Below the pieces are notes generated by a model, which did no database searches, was not told where the DNA came from, and saw only the letters and a list, made by a program, of their open reading frames with translations. From contig JACQPU010000166.1 of assembly GCA_016207365.1 (NCBI GenBank), forward strand, positions 1 through 13,770: a DNA stretch of 13,770 nucleotides, in the 5' to 3' direction. Source of the stretch: Ignavibacteriales bacterium. Its GTDB lineage: Bacteria; Bacteroidota; Ignavibacteria; UBA10030. Shown piece by piece: positions 1 to 8,432 of this stretch. How positions within the stretch are numbered: the first letter of the stretch is position 1; every line of letters begins with the position of its first letter. A program made the translations under genes and the position numbers.

Positions 1-2046
1 CTCCAGGACTTCCTGCGATTCGGATTCGTAATCCGGAATCGCATCAATGGATTCCCTGCGCTCCCGTGTCACAGGACGTCTCATCCGCCCGTTTCCGCCG
101 CCGCTGGCTCTGCCTGCGTTTTTGCTCTCCCGGAGAAGAGCGTTCTGCGTGCCAATCTCGGATAGGAACCTTGATGGCCCTGGTATGGCAGGTTCCCCGA
201 ACCTGTACCGTAGTTTCGCCCGGCTGAGGTACAGCTTTTCCTTCGCGCGCGTCATTCCGACGTACGCCAGCCTCCGCTCTTCTTCAAGCGAGGGACGGTC
301 AATACTATTCGAATAAAACGGCAAAATGCCTTCTTCGACCCCGGTGATCATGACGACAGGGAATTCGAGTCCCTTCGATGAATGAAGTGTCATCAGCGTT
401 ACTGCATTCGACGTGCCTTCCCAGGCGTCAACATCGGATACAAGCGCCACCTCTTCGAGGAATTCTTCCAGGTTCGCTCCTTCGTGGTCTTCCTGAAACT
501 CTGTGATGGCCGACAGCAGTTCCTGAACGTTCTCCCACCGCGCAACCGATTCCGGGGTTTCTTCGGCTTTAAATATCCGTAGAATCCCGAGCTCATCCAC
601 GAGCGACCGGACCAGTTCAGTAAAGGACATGGCGGCCCGTAGATCCGCGTACTTCTGAAGGAGGGTCCGAAAATGCTGCAAACCTCCCCTTGCGCGGTCT
701 GTAAGACCCGGTACCTGTTCAAGAACCGAAAGGGAGTCAAACAACGACAAATCACGCTCTTTCGCAAACAACGCCAGCCTCTCCATCGTTGTTTCTCCAA
801 TCCCCCGAGGGGGATAATTCACAACCCGGAGCAGGCTTTCGGCGTCCTTAGGATTCACAAGGAGACGCATGTACGCCAGAACATCTTTGATTTCCTTGCG
901 TTCGTAGAATCGCACTCCTCCTACGATGACATAAGGAATTCCGCTTCGCCTCAGTTCGTCTTCGATTGCCCGCGACTGCGCGTTTGTGCGGTACAGAACC
1001 GCGATATCGCTCAATTGGTGCTTCTGGTGGGCAGTTTCGTTCTGAATCATCTGCACAACGGCCTGGCCTTCGTCCCTGTCATCAGCACACTCGATGATCT
1101 CAATCGGCTCGCCCAACTGGTTCTCCGTCCAGAGATTCTTCTGCAACCGGTCAACGTTGTTCCCGATCAACCGGTCCGCAGCGGCGAGGATAGTTTTTGT
1201 CGACCTGTAATTTTGTTCAAGCCGGAACGTCTGGCAGTGTGGAAAATCCCTTTTGAAATCGAGGATATTTCGGATATCCGCTCCGCGGAATGCATAGATA
1301 CTTTGCGCGTCATCCCCCACTACACAGATGTTTCTGAACCGGGCACTCAACAACTTGACTACATGATATTGCGCCCTGTTTGTGTCCTGGAACTCGTCGA
1401 TCAGAATGAACTTGAACTTGTACTGGTATCTCTGGAGCACCTCGGGGTAGCGCGTGAACAGCTGGGTCGGTCGCACAAGCAGGTCATCGAAATCCATGGC
1501 GTTGCTGCGTTCAAGATGCTTTTCGTAGAGCCGATAAACCTCCGCAGCCTGTTCCGCCACAGCGTCGCGCGCAACGTCCTTATAGCCTCTTGGTGTGAGC
1601 AATTGATTCTTTGCACCGCTGATCAACGACCGAAGGAGTTGCGGGGAGATTCGCTGCGGCGAGAGGCCCATGCTTCCCATAACGGTCTTCACCGAATTCA
1701 GGGAATCGTCTGAATCGTAAATCGTGAAGCTCTTTGTGTATCCGATCAACTCACATTCTTTCCTCAGGACACGGGCAAACATGGAGTGGAATGTGCCCAT
1801 CCACAGCCCACCAGCCTTCTCCCCCACCAATCTGACGATCCGTTCTTTCATTTCCCGCGCCGCTTTGTTTGTGAACGTCAGGGCAAGGATTTCACCGGGA
1901 GACACACCACAGGCTATGAGGTGTGCGATTCGGTAGGTCAGAACCCGCGTCTTTCCGCTTCCGGCACCCGCGATGATCATCACGGGACCGTTGGCTGCCT
2001 CCACGGCATCGCGTTGTACAGGGTTCAGATCTTGAAGAAACGTCAT
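1..2046 (-). CDS. pcrA: UvrD/PcrA-family superfamily 1 DNA helicase (3' end outside window)
   Basis: ATP-dependent 3'-5' DNA helicase of the UvrD/PcrA/Rep group, acting in nucleotide-excision and mismatch repair and in clearing proteins from DNA. The frame reads without a stop for 682 codons from an ATG at 2046 and continues past base 1. Superfamily 1 motifs appear in order: Walker A AGAGSGKT (residues 26-33), Ia ALTFTNKAA (about 54), Walker B IDEFQDT (216-222), GDDAQSIYAFRGAD (244 on), LEQNYRS, TLHSSKGLEF (553-562), YVGMTRAK (595-602) and the PSRF motif (624-627). The start is fixed by an in-frame TAA 15 bases upstream with no other start codon between. There is no clear Shine-Dalgarno. The basic linker is beginning where the window ends, so only the C-terminal tail is missing. 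The symbol pcrA versus uvrD cannot be decided from this part; the family call is secure. Confidence 0.96.
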   Translation of the reverse strand, partial: MTFLQDLNPVQRDAVEAANGPVMIIAGAGSGKTRVLTYRIAHLIACGVSPGEILALTFTNKAAREMKERIVRLVGEKAGGLWMGTFHSMFARVLRKECELIGYTKSFTIYDSDDSLNSVKTVMGSMGLSPQRISPQLLRSLISGAKNQLLTPRGYKDVARDAVAEQAAEVYRLYEKHLERSNAMDFDDLLVRPTQLFTRYPEVLQRYQYKFKFILIDEFQDTNRAQYHVVKLLSARFRNICVVGDDAQSIYAFRGADIRNILDFKRDFPHCQTFRLEQNYRSTKTILAAADRLIGNNVDRLQKNLWTENQLGEPIEIIECADDRDEGQAVVQMIQNETAHQKHQLSDIAVLYRTNAQSRAIEDELRRSGIPYVIVGGVRFYERKEIKDVLAYMRLLVNPKDAESLLRVVNYPPRGIGETTMERLALFAKERDLSLFDSLSVLEQVPGLTDRARGGLQHFRTLLQKYADLRAAMSFTELVRSLVDELGILRIFKAEETPESVARWENVQELLSAITEFQEDHEGANLEEFLEEVALVSDVDAWEGTSNAVTLMTLHSSKGLEFPVVMITGVEEGILPFYSNSIDRPSLEEERRLAYVGMTRAKEKLYLSRAKLRYRFGEPAIPGPSRFLSEIGTQNALLRESKNAGRASGGGNGRMRRPVTRERRESIDAIPDYESESQEVLE

Positions 2047-2194
2047 GGGAACGTCAGGAAATTAAAACGATGAACAGAAAGAAGACCCCCGTCATGGTAC
2101 CAAATTATTAGGGGGAAGGCAACAATTCCGTCCAGCGACAAAGGGGAATCAGAATTTTTCGCTTGACACGAAACTGCAGAAGCGGAAATCGAGG
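2047..2194. other. acs-pcrA intergenic spacer
   Basis: This 148-base gap separates the acs stop from the helicase start. It is AT-richer than the genes. On the minus strand it contains TAATAATTTG (about 40 bases before an in-frame stop), which resembles an AT-rich -10 region, but I could not pair it with a good -35 box. No T-tailed hairpin was found after acs, so I cannot say whether the helicase is co-transcribed with acs or starts from its own promoter here. Confidence 0.4.
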
Positions 2195-4165
2195 TTACTC
2201 TTCCTCCATGCGAAGTTTTTCCAACACGGAGAAATCCTCGAGCGTGGTTGTGTCGCCGGTAACCGATCCGCTCGATGCGATTTCCCGGAGAAGCCGGCGC
2301 ATGATCTTTCCGCTCCGCGTTTTTGGCAGCGCGTCGGTGAATCTGATCTCGTCCGGTTTCGCGAGCGCTCCAATCTCCTTCCCCACGTGATTTCGCAGTT
2401 CCTCCTTGAGCTGACCGTCGGGTGTTCTGCCGCCCTCAAGAGTTACAAACGCGCAAATAGAGGATCCTTTCACTTCGTCCGGTTTACCTACAACAGCCGC
2501 TTCCGCAACAGCCTCGTGGCTAACAAGCGCGCTTTCGATCTCGGCGGTACCCAGTCGATGGCCGGCAACGTTGATCACGTCATCCACACGACCCATGATC
2601 CAGTAGTATCCGTCCTCGTCCCTCCGCGCTCCATCCCCGGTAAAGTACGCCCCTTTGATTTCGCTCCAGTACTGTTTCCGGTATCGATCCGGATCACCAT
2701 AGATCGTTCGCAACATGGATGGCCACGGCCGCTTGACCACGAGGTAACCACCCTGGTTCTTTCCGACCGGTTTGCCGTCCTTCGTAACTACATCGACGTC
2801 GATGCCTGGAAACGGGAATGTCGCCGTGCCAGGCTTCAGCGGTGTAGCACCGGGCAGCGGGGTGATCATGATTGCACCGGTTTCAGTCTGCCACCAGGTG
2901 TCGACAATCGGACATTTCCCCTTTCCGATGATTCTGTGATACCACATCCACGCCTCGGGATTAATCGGTTCGCCAACAGTTCCCAGGAGACGCAAGGAAG
3001 CCAGATTGTGCTTAAGTGGCCATTGCTCACCCCAGCGGATGAAAGCCCTGATGGCGGTGGGGGCTGTATAGAATACCGACACAGCGTGCCGGTCGATAAT
3101 GCGCCAAAACCTGTCCGGTTCCGGCCAGTTAGGGGCTCCTTCGTACATCACGGTCGTTGCGCCATTGGCCAGGGGCCCGTACACGACATACGAGTGTCCG
3201 GTAACCCAACCGATGTCGGCGGTACACCAAAAGGTGTCGGTATCTCTCAGATCAAAAACCCATTTCGTCGTGATGTACACGCCTGTCAGATATCCACCTG
3301 TGGTATGGAGTACCCCTTTTGGCTTGCCCGTGCTGCCACTTGTGTAGAGAATAAAGAGTGGGTGTTCGGAGTCAACCTTTTCCGGCGGGCAATCCGGCTT
3401 CGCATTCGCCATCAGTTCATCCCACCAGTGATCGCGTCCCGGCTCCATGTCAATTTGTTGGCGCGTGCGTCTCAAAACCACCACAGACTCCACTGAAGGC
3501 GTTGAACGCAGCGCTTCGTCCACATTCTTTTTCAGGGGGACGATTCCTCCCCTTCGGTATCCTCCGTCGGCCGTGATTACTACTTTGGCTTTTGCATCAG
3601 TGATTCGGTCAATCAGCGCCTGGGAGCTGAATCCTCCAAAGATCACAGAATGGGCTGCGCCGATTCGTGCACACGCAAGCATGCCAATAGCCAGTTCGGG
3701 GGTAAGTGGCATGTAGAGAACAACGCGGTCCCCCTTGTGGACGCCGAGCCCCTTGAGCACATTTGCGAATCTGCAAACCTCCCTGTAGACGTCGTGATAC
3801 GTGAGTACGCGCGTGTCGCCGGGTTCGCCCTCCCAGATAATAGCTGCTTTGTTTTTCCTGCCGGTAGTCAGATGGCGGTCGAGACAATTGACGGAGACGT
3901 TAATTTTTCCACCAACAAACCATTTTGCGAACGGGGGTTTCCACTCCAGCACGCGGGTCCATTTCTTGAACCACAGAAGTTCTGAGGCAATGCCAGCCCA
4001 GAATTTCTGAGGGTTTCGCATTGAATCCTTATAAAGACCCTTGTAGGTTTTAAACGATTTGATCCAGGCGCGACGCGAAAAGTCTGGTGGTGGAGTAAAC
4101 ACCCTGTTTTCCCTGAGTACCGACGTAATATCAGAACCTGTGTCGCCTGTTCGCTTCTTGCCCAT
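2195..4165 (-). CDS. acs: Acetyl-CoA synthetase (AMP-forming)
   Basis: Converts acetate, ATP and CoA to acetyl-CoA, AMP and PPi via an acetyl-adenylate, in the cytoplasm. I place the start at 4165 (MGKKRTG), giving 656 residues, the usual length. An AAGGAGG sits 5 bases before this ATG, whereas the longer frame reaching back to 4231 has no such site and would overlap the promoter. Adenylate-forming motifs with this start: TSGSTGKPKG phosphate loop (275-284), WWQTETG (424-430; the Trp here shapes the small acetate pocket in characterised Acs), TGDGARRDEDGYYW (509-522), the hinge GRVDDVINVAGHRLGTAEIE (525-544), and PKTRSGKIMRR with catalytic Lys620, which is also the classic regulatory acetylation site. 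It lies 73 bases after the barrel gene and has its own promoter. The family is certain. Acetate is the expected substrate; propionate is less likely. Confidence 0.97.
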   Translation of the reverse strand: MGKKRTGDTGSDITSVLRENRVFTPPPDFSRRAWIKSFKTYKGLYKDSMRNPQKFWAGIASELLWFKKWTRVLEWKPPFAKWFVGGKINVSVNCLDRHLTTGRKNKAAIIWEGEPGDTRVLTYHDVYREVCRFANVLKGLGVHKGDRVVLYMPLTPELAIGMLACARIGAAHSVIFGGFSSQALIDRITDAKAKVVITADGGYRRGGIVPLKKNVDEALRSTPSVESVVVLRRTRQQIDMEPGRDHWWDELMANAKPDCPPEKVDSEHPLFILYTSGSTGKPKGVLHTTGGYLTGVYITTKWVFDLRDTDTFWCTADIGWVTGHSYVVYGPLANGATTVMYEGAPNWPEPDRFWRIIDRHAVSVFYTAPTAIRAFIRWGEQWPLKHNLASLRLLGTVGEPINPEAWMWYHRIIGKGKCPIVDTWWQTETGAIMITPLPGATPLKPGTATFPFPGIDVDVVTKDGKPVGKNQGGYLVVKRPWPSMLRTIYGDPDRYRKQYWSEIKGAYFTGDGARRDEDGYYWIMGRVDDVINVAGHRLGTAEIESALVSHEAVAEAAVVGKPDEVKGSSICAFVTLEGGRTPDGQLKEELRNHVGKEIGALAKPDEIRFTDALPKTRSGKIMRRLLREIASSGSVTGDTTTLEDFSVLEKLRMEEE

Positions 4166-4202
4166 TGCAGCCTCCTTCATGGGGGGACGGAAAATCGTTG
4201 GG

Positions 4203-4231
4203 AGTATAGTCAAATCGATTACGAAAGGCAA
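4203..4231 (-). promoter_or_regulatory. Predicted sigma-70-type promoter of acs
   Basis: On the minus strand TTGCCT (4226-4231) and TATACT (4203-4208) are separated by exactly 17 bases, matching the -35 and -10 consensus at 4/6 and 5/6 positions. The start point would fall near 4196, leaving a 5' untranslated region of about 30 bases that carries the AAGGAGG of acs. The -35 box begins 7 bases after the stop of the barrel gene, so acs need not depend on that gene for transcription. Prediction from pattern only. Confidence 0.5.
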
Positions 4232-4238
4232 GATTTCT

Positions 4239-7200
4239 TCAGAAGAAAGCCTTCGCCTCCGCTCGCGCGGTATGAACCGGTGGCCGGCCCGCTTCGGACC
4301 TTCCGGAGTACTGGACTGAGAGCTGGATGTTCCCCGTCACACGGTAATCGGCACCCAGAAGCCAAAGAAGACTCTTACCGAACAGCCTGCCTTTGGTGAA
4401 CTCAAACGGATACACTTTGTTTGAAATGTTTGACGGTCGCGAAAGGATTGTTTCCTCGCGGGTCAGTTCAGCACGGACCTGGCCTCTCCCGGGGAATGCA
4501 ACGACCCCGCGCAGCGATTGGTCGTTCAGATCTGCGACGGCATCATCACCTCTGAATCTGTCGCGAATCTTTTCGACAGTAAGACGGAATCCTACCTCCC
4601 ACTCCCGCGCAGGCCTGTAAGCGATGTCCGAATTGAAGGACACAGCGAAAAGATCGCGATCTCTCGGCCCCGGACGGGACCCGATCACTTTGTCTGTCCT
4701 GAAGAGAATCTCTGTCTCGTTGCCGATTTCAGGAACGGGTTGGCTCCTCACGCGCGCGGAGTGCTCCCGGACTCGGCTTCGCTCCACGGAATTTACAAGT
4801 TGGACTAGCCCCTTGCGCCAGCTCGTTCGGAGCCTGGTCGAGAATTGCGGGTCATACTCAAAGATGTACAAGTCCTGTGTTATCAACTGCGATCCTGTAA
4901 TTGTGTTGACATGATCGAGAAACGTGCTGAATCGTAACAGCGAGACGTTGCTTGTCGTCGGATCCGAACTTCTTTCATCCACGCGGAGATAAGTTTCCGA
5001 GCTTAACGCAGAAACCCATGAGCCCAGGGTGGTTGTCTTGTCAAGAAAGCGCGCAGCGCGGATTCTGATCCGTGCGCTTGCCTTGACATCGGCGACAGGA
5101 TAGAGAGTCTCCCCCGGAAGAAATACCACAATATATTCGCCGTCAAACCTGGTCAATTCAAATTCATGATCATCGGCTATGGCGTTGCCATTCACATCAC
5201 CGAGATAGCGATAGTTTCCTTCGCCACGGGGCACGCGCACATAGACGCGTTCAAGTCGCGCCGACCGCTGATTTGAGAACTCGTAGAATAGGTCCGTTTC
5301 GACTCCCCTGTTCGCTGGAATGTATTGCACCACCGAACGCACGGCGAGCACATCGGAGTCCACATTCCCGCGGGTACGAAAGCCGGATTCGAAGCGCGTG
5401 CGTTTTGCTGAAAACACAGCGCTCGCCCGCACACCATACCACTCATGAAGTTGCCAGTTGAAGCGCCCGGCCACCGACCTGAATGCAGGACGAAAACCCC
5501 CTGCAAGGGTACTGTCCTCTCGGCGCACCTGAACTTCAGCGGAGGCTGCCATTCCTAAGATTGTTCCCGTCTGTACTCCCGGACTCCATTGAGAAAACCT
5601 GAACCCGCCTTCTTCCTGCGTATTGGTTGTCTGTTGCGTCAGTGTTCGTTCTTCGGCCTCAAATCTGAGTGAGGGCCGTAGAACCCCCCATTGGACTGTT
5701 GCCTGACCACCATGTCGCAACCAGACAGAACGCCGACTCAGTGTTCTATCCCGGCTTGCGATGTGTTCTGCTCCGTATCTTACATGGCGTTGGGCAGAGT
5801 CACCGGCGACAATTTCCGCCTCGCTTCTCGAAGACTGGAATTTCGACTGCCGATCATAAAAACCATATCCGCCCCTGATGTTGAGATACGTTAAGGGCAT
5901 GAGGGAGGCTGATGCTTCACGGATAAGCTCGTCCCCCTGCGGAGCGATATCAAAGTTCCATTTCCTCGCGAATTCAACTTCGTTGACACGGTCCGGTGCA
6001 ATAAATCGCTCTCCCTGAAACCGTTCCGAGTATCGTAGATCTATCTCGCCGAGCTGTACTCCCGCCAATGAGGCGCTCCTTGGTGCATAGCGCGCAGAAA
6101 ATCTGTATGCCCCGTCACTCGCGTTTTGATCATCCAATGACGACAGCCGATTTGGATCGAACTTGCTTCCTGCAACCTCACCCGAAACCTCCAAATCCTT
6201 AACAATCGAAATCTCCGCCGTGACGTTTGCAAACTGATGCAACGATGGCAGGGGAATTATTATAAGTGGCAGATGGGTTCCGCCGCCGATTCCTGCAAAT
6301 CTGAAATGTCCCAATCCAATACGCTCGTACCCCGCGGAATCAGGGGGCATGGTCTTCACCGGCGAAAACGTCACGACATACACAGCCTGCGAATCGCCAG
6401 GGGCATGCACCGCGATCGAATAGTTTCGGCCTGCGATCGCGGTATCGGTTAACAAGTACACACCTCGTGCGGCGCCGGTCAGAGAATCTCTCCCTACAAA
6501 CCGAATGCCGGGAATCGAAGCCTTTAGTTCATCGTTTCCACTCCGTGCCAGGATCGCCCGCGTTTCCGCGGTGAGCGTTGCCTCAACCGGAGAATCAGGA
6601 TCATCGGTTTCCTGGACGAAGAGCGACGTCAGACGGACGGCACCTCCAACACCGCGCACCGTGGCCAATCCGGAGAAGAAATTCCTTTCGTAGTGCCTGT
6701 CCGCGAACTCAAAATCGACTGCAATTCGCGAAGCATTTGTTATGAGTCGTTGCGTTGTGAACGTAATCTGTGCGGCGGCGTAATCGATTGTGTAGTCATT
6801 GATTTCGCCCCGCTTCATGGGAAACCCGTCGACATAGACGCGTTCAGACCCCGCAATCACGATGATCTGGCGTTCGCCCCGCAACCCTGTTAACCTGTAA
6901 GGGCCTTGATTTCCTTCCTGTCCTCGAAAATCATTCGTGTGATATTTTCCCCGCGCACCCCCACCGGAAAGGGAAACATGCGCGCCCGATCCTTCGCCGA
7001 ATAGCGTGGATGTCCTCACGGTCCCTTTTGCTCCCTGCAGTTTCCGGGTCAATCGTCCAAACTCGCCCCCCTCGCGAACGTCAATATGCTCGTTGAAATC
7101 GCCGAGCGTTGCTTCGGCTGAAGGGTGCTTTATTTCGACGAATACTTTGTCTACCTCTTGCAGCGTCTCCGTCGTACCCTCGGGTTGTAGTGGCGTGTTT

Positions 7201-7784
7201 TCGTCCGTGAGCACAGCAACAAGGTCCACGTCACGTGAAAGGGGACCCGCAAGTTGCATGCGAAAACCAGAATTCAGCGTCAGATCGCGGTTCGAACCGA
7301 GGGTGAATCCCCTCGTCAGGGAACCGCTTTTTCGCAATGACGGGTTGAAAACATCGTCAAAGGAAAACGCTTGCGATACCACGGGTGTGAACCGAGTCGT
7401 TGTTTCACCGGATGAATCGGGGGAAACTGTAACGACTCTTCGCGCGTAGTCCCGTTTCAGCGAGACTGGAAGAAACTCATAGGAAACGTGGAGCGTGTGC
7501 TGAGAAGAGTCGCTAAGGAGGGAATCCCTGAGGGAGCCTCTAAGGCTGATAGTTCCGTGGCGATACTCGAGGATGTAGTGGACACCTCTTTGGAGGAGAA
7601 CTACTCCGTCGAGGAGAACGGTATCACTGAGATGAAGTGCAAATTCACGAGAGAGACTGAGGATTGTGTCCCGTGGACTAACCGGGAGGATATCTATCTG
7701 CCGGTCCTGGGCACGGACGGGCAGGACAATCAGGAAAAGGCAAAGGGGAAAGAGGAAACGGCGCACGTACGGTTTGTAGGACAC
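4239..7784 (-). CDS. Large exported outer-membrane beta-barrel protein, function unknown
   Basis: 1181 residues. Residues 1-25 form a signal peptide (basic YKPYVRR, hydrophobic FLFPLCLFLIVL, probable cleavage after VRA). The body lacks helical membrane segments. It is rich in alternating polar/aromatic strands and ends in Phe (AKAFF), as outer-membrane barrels often do, so I infer a beta-barrel in the outer membrane. Near the N-terminus come FTLGSNRDLTLNSGF (about 160-174), LQPEGTTETLQEVDKVFVEI (199-218) and TLGDF (226-230), a signature I associate with large surface proteins of Bacteroidota/Ignavibacteriota, loosely similar to SprA-type proteins but much shorter. Residues 863-874, DVNGNAIADDHE, match a dockerin/EF-hand calcium loop. 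The start is GTG: an in-frame TAA lies 15 bases upstream with no ATG between. A second GTG at 7766 is possible. No Shine-Dalgarno is visible. Substrate and partners are unknown. Confidence 0.85.
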   Translation of the reverse strand: MSYKPYVRRFLFPLCLFLIVLPVRAQDRQIDILPVSPRDTILSLSREFALHLSDTVLLDGVVLLQRGVHYILEYRHGTISLRGSLRDSLLSDSSQHTLHVSYEFLPVSLKRDYARRVVTVSPDSSGETTTRFTPVVSQAFSFDDVFNPSLRKSGSLTRGFTLGSNRDLTLNSGFRMQLAGPLSRDVDLVAVLTDENTPLQPEGTTETLQEVDKVFVEIKHPSAEATLGDFNEHIDVREGGEFGRLTRKLQGAKGTVRTSTLFGEGSGAHVSLSGGGARGKYHTNDFRGQEGNQGPYRLTGLRGERQIIVIAGSERVYVDGFPMKRGEINDYTIDYAAAQITFTTQRLITNASRIAVDFEFADRHYERNFFSGLATVRGVGGAVRLTSLFVQETDDPDSPVEATLTAETRAILARSGNDELKASIPGIRFVGRDSLTGAARGVYLLTDTAIAGRNYSIAVHAPGDSQAVYVVTFSPVKTMPPDSAGYERIGLGHFRFAGIGGGTHLPLIIIPLPSLHQFANVTAEISIVKDLEVSGEVAGSKFDPNRLSSLDDQNASDGAYRFSARYAPRSASLAGVQLGEIDLRYSERFQGERFIAPDRVNEVEFARKWNFDIAPQGDELIREASASLMPLTYLNIRGGYGFYDRQSKFQSSRSEAEIVAGDSAQRHVRYGAEHIASRDRTLSRRSVWLRHGGQATVQWGVLRPSLRFEAEERTLTQQTTNTQEEGGFRFSQWSPGVQTGTILGMAASAEVQVRREDSTLAGGFRPAFRSVAGRFNWQLHEWYGVRASAVFSAKRTRFESGFRTRGNVDSDVLAVRSVVQYIPANRGVETDLFYEFSNQRSARLERVYVRVPRGEGNYRYLGDVNGNAIADDHEFELTRFDGEYIVVFLPGETLYPVADVKASARIRIRAARFLDKTTTLGSWVSALSSETYLRVDERSSDPTTSNVSLLRFSTFLDHVNTITGSQLITQDLYIFEYDPQFSTRLRTSWRKGLVQLVNSVERSRVREHSARVRSQPVPEIGNETEILFRTDKVIGSRPGPRDRDLFAVSFNSDIAYRPAREWEVGFRLTVEKIRDRFRGDDAVADLNDQSLRGVVAFPGRGQVRAELTREETILSRPSNISNKVYPFEFTKGRLFGKSLLWLLGADYRVTGNIQLSVQYSGRSEAGRPPVHTARAEAKAFF

Positions 7785-7870
7785 GATGGTGAACCATTAC
7801 AACATGGTATCCTTAGTGCAAGCCGCCTCCTTGTACTGGAGTGTGAGGTAACAATCTGGGTGGACAAGAA

Positions 7871-7891
7871 GAATGTCGAATATCGAATGTC
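7871..7891. repeat. Three tandem heptads (GAATGTC, GAATATC, GAATGTC)
   Basis: Three consecutive 7-base units, GAATGTC, GAATATC and GAATGTC, lie in the spacer upstream of the barrel gene. The middle unit differs by one base. The array is too short to be a CRISPR and its function is unknown. Confidence 0.6.
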
Positions 7892-7913
7892 CAACGTATA
7901 ATTACGACTCTGA

Positions 7914-7953
7914 ATCTTATGCGAAGGGGGGACGCTCCGCCATCTTATGCGAA
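7914..7953. repeat. 12-base direct repeat ATCTTATGCGAA, two copies
   Basis: ATCTTATGCGAA occurs at 7914-7925 and again at 7942-7953, a 28-base period. A third, shorter copy of the core (TTATGCGAA) is in the ribD-ribE gap at 12097-12105. All copies are in the same orientation and intergenic, so this may be a dispersed repeat or a binding site. Confidence 0.55.
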
Positions 7954-8006
7954 ACTTGAGGCGGATCAGCCCTCTTCGATAAAACTCGAGGCTAAGAACT
8001 CCTCAA

Positions 8007-8095
8007 TGGTGCCGAAGGGGGGACTCGAACCCCCACCTGGGGTGAGCCAGACCGGATTTTGAGTCCGGCGCGTCTACCAATTCCGCCACTTCGGC
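8007..8095 (-). tRNA. tRNA-Leu (anticodon CAA), CCA encoded
   Basis: Reading the minus strand from 8095, a 7-base acceptor stem GCCGAAG pairs with CTTCGGC. The D-loop contains AATTGGTAGA. The anticodon stem CCGGA/TCCGG encloses the loop CTCAAAA, giving anticodon CAA (codon TTG, Leu). A long variable arm follows, as expected for a class II tRNA, then a T-arm of five G-C pairs around TTCGAGT. Discriminator A (8010) is followed by an encoded CCA (8009-8007). The mature body without CCA is 86 bases. Confidence 0.95.
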
Positions 8096-8432
8096 ATTAC
8101 CAGTGGAAAATCAGAAAGTGTAAAATTGGAAAGGTGAACCTGCACTTTCCAATTCTCTATTTTCCAGCTTACACTTCGCGTGCACGCACTCTGTCTTCGT
8201 TTCATTACGACAGCAGGTAGGTCCACCAATCATGCCAGTTCGGCATCGCCGGTTCACTTTTGCCCGATCGTCAATTTAGCGCAAAACAATATAGCGCTTT
8301 TTCAGAATTCCTCAAAGGCATCCATTGGAAACGCCTCCGCGAGACGAATGAAGGGGAGCGTACACTGATCATAGAATCCCATTCGTTGCTATCTCTTTTG
8401 AAGCGAGAATCTCACCATTTGACCGTCTTTGA
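8096..8432. other. 337-base spacer between trpB2 and tRNA-Leu, with palindromic repeat
   Basis: No recognisable gene. It contains (i) a complex inverted repeat at 8104-8176, described separately; (ii) a near-direct repeat, CAATTTAGCGC (8272-8282) and CAATATAGCGC (8287-8297), 10 of 11 identical with a 15-base period; and (iii) a 26-codon ORF on the minus strand, 8302-8382, whose first residues (MGFYDQCTLPFIRLAEAF) slightly resemble the N-terminus of some SAM-dependent methyltransferases. With only weak upstream GAGA and no further homology downstream, I treat the ORF as unproven. No T-tailed terminator after trpB2 was found. Confidence 0.45.
8104..8176. repeat. Rearranged palindrome built from three short modules
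   Basis: On the plus strand TGGAAAAT (8104-8111), AAGTGTAA (8116-8123) and AATTGGAAAGGTG (8124-8136) are followed, after a 6-base loop, by inverted copies CACTTTCCAATT (8143 on), ATTTTCCA (8159 on) and TTACACTT (8169-8176). The central arms give a stable hairpin. The outer two modules are inverted but in a swapped order, so this is not one simple stem. TGCACTTTCCAA (8141-8152) recurs exactly at 10106-10117, beside tRNA-Lys. Confidence 0.55.

Noticed and set aside
673..1713. 346-residue plus-strand open frame
   Set aside because: It is the antisense shadow of the helicase gene, whose motifs are unmistakable on the minus strand.
2387..3496. 369-residue plus-strand open frame
   Set aside because: Antisense shadow of acs; low-complexity composition without domain motifs.
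7791..7810. Two-codon ORF (ATG TTG TAA) just upstream of the barrel gene as a regulatory mini-ORF
   Set aside because: Such tiny ORFs are common by chance and nothing else supports regulation here.
7871..7891. Heptad repeats as a CRISPR array
   Set aside because: Units are only 7 bases with no spacers and no cas genes.
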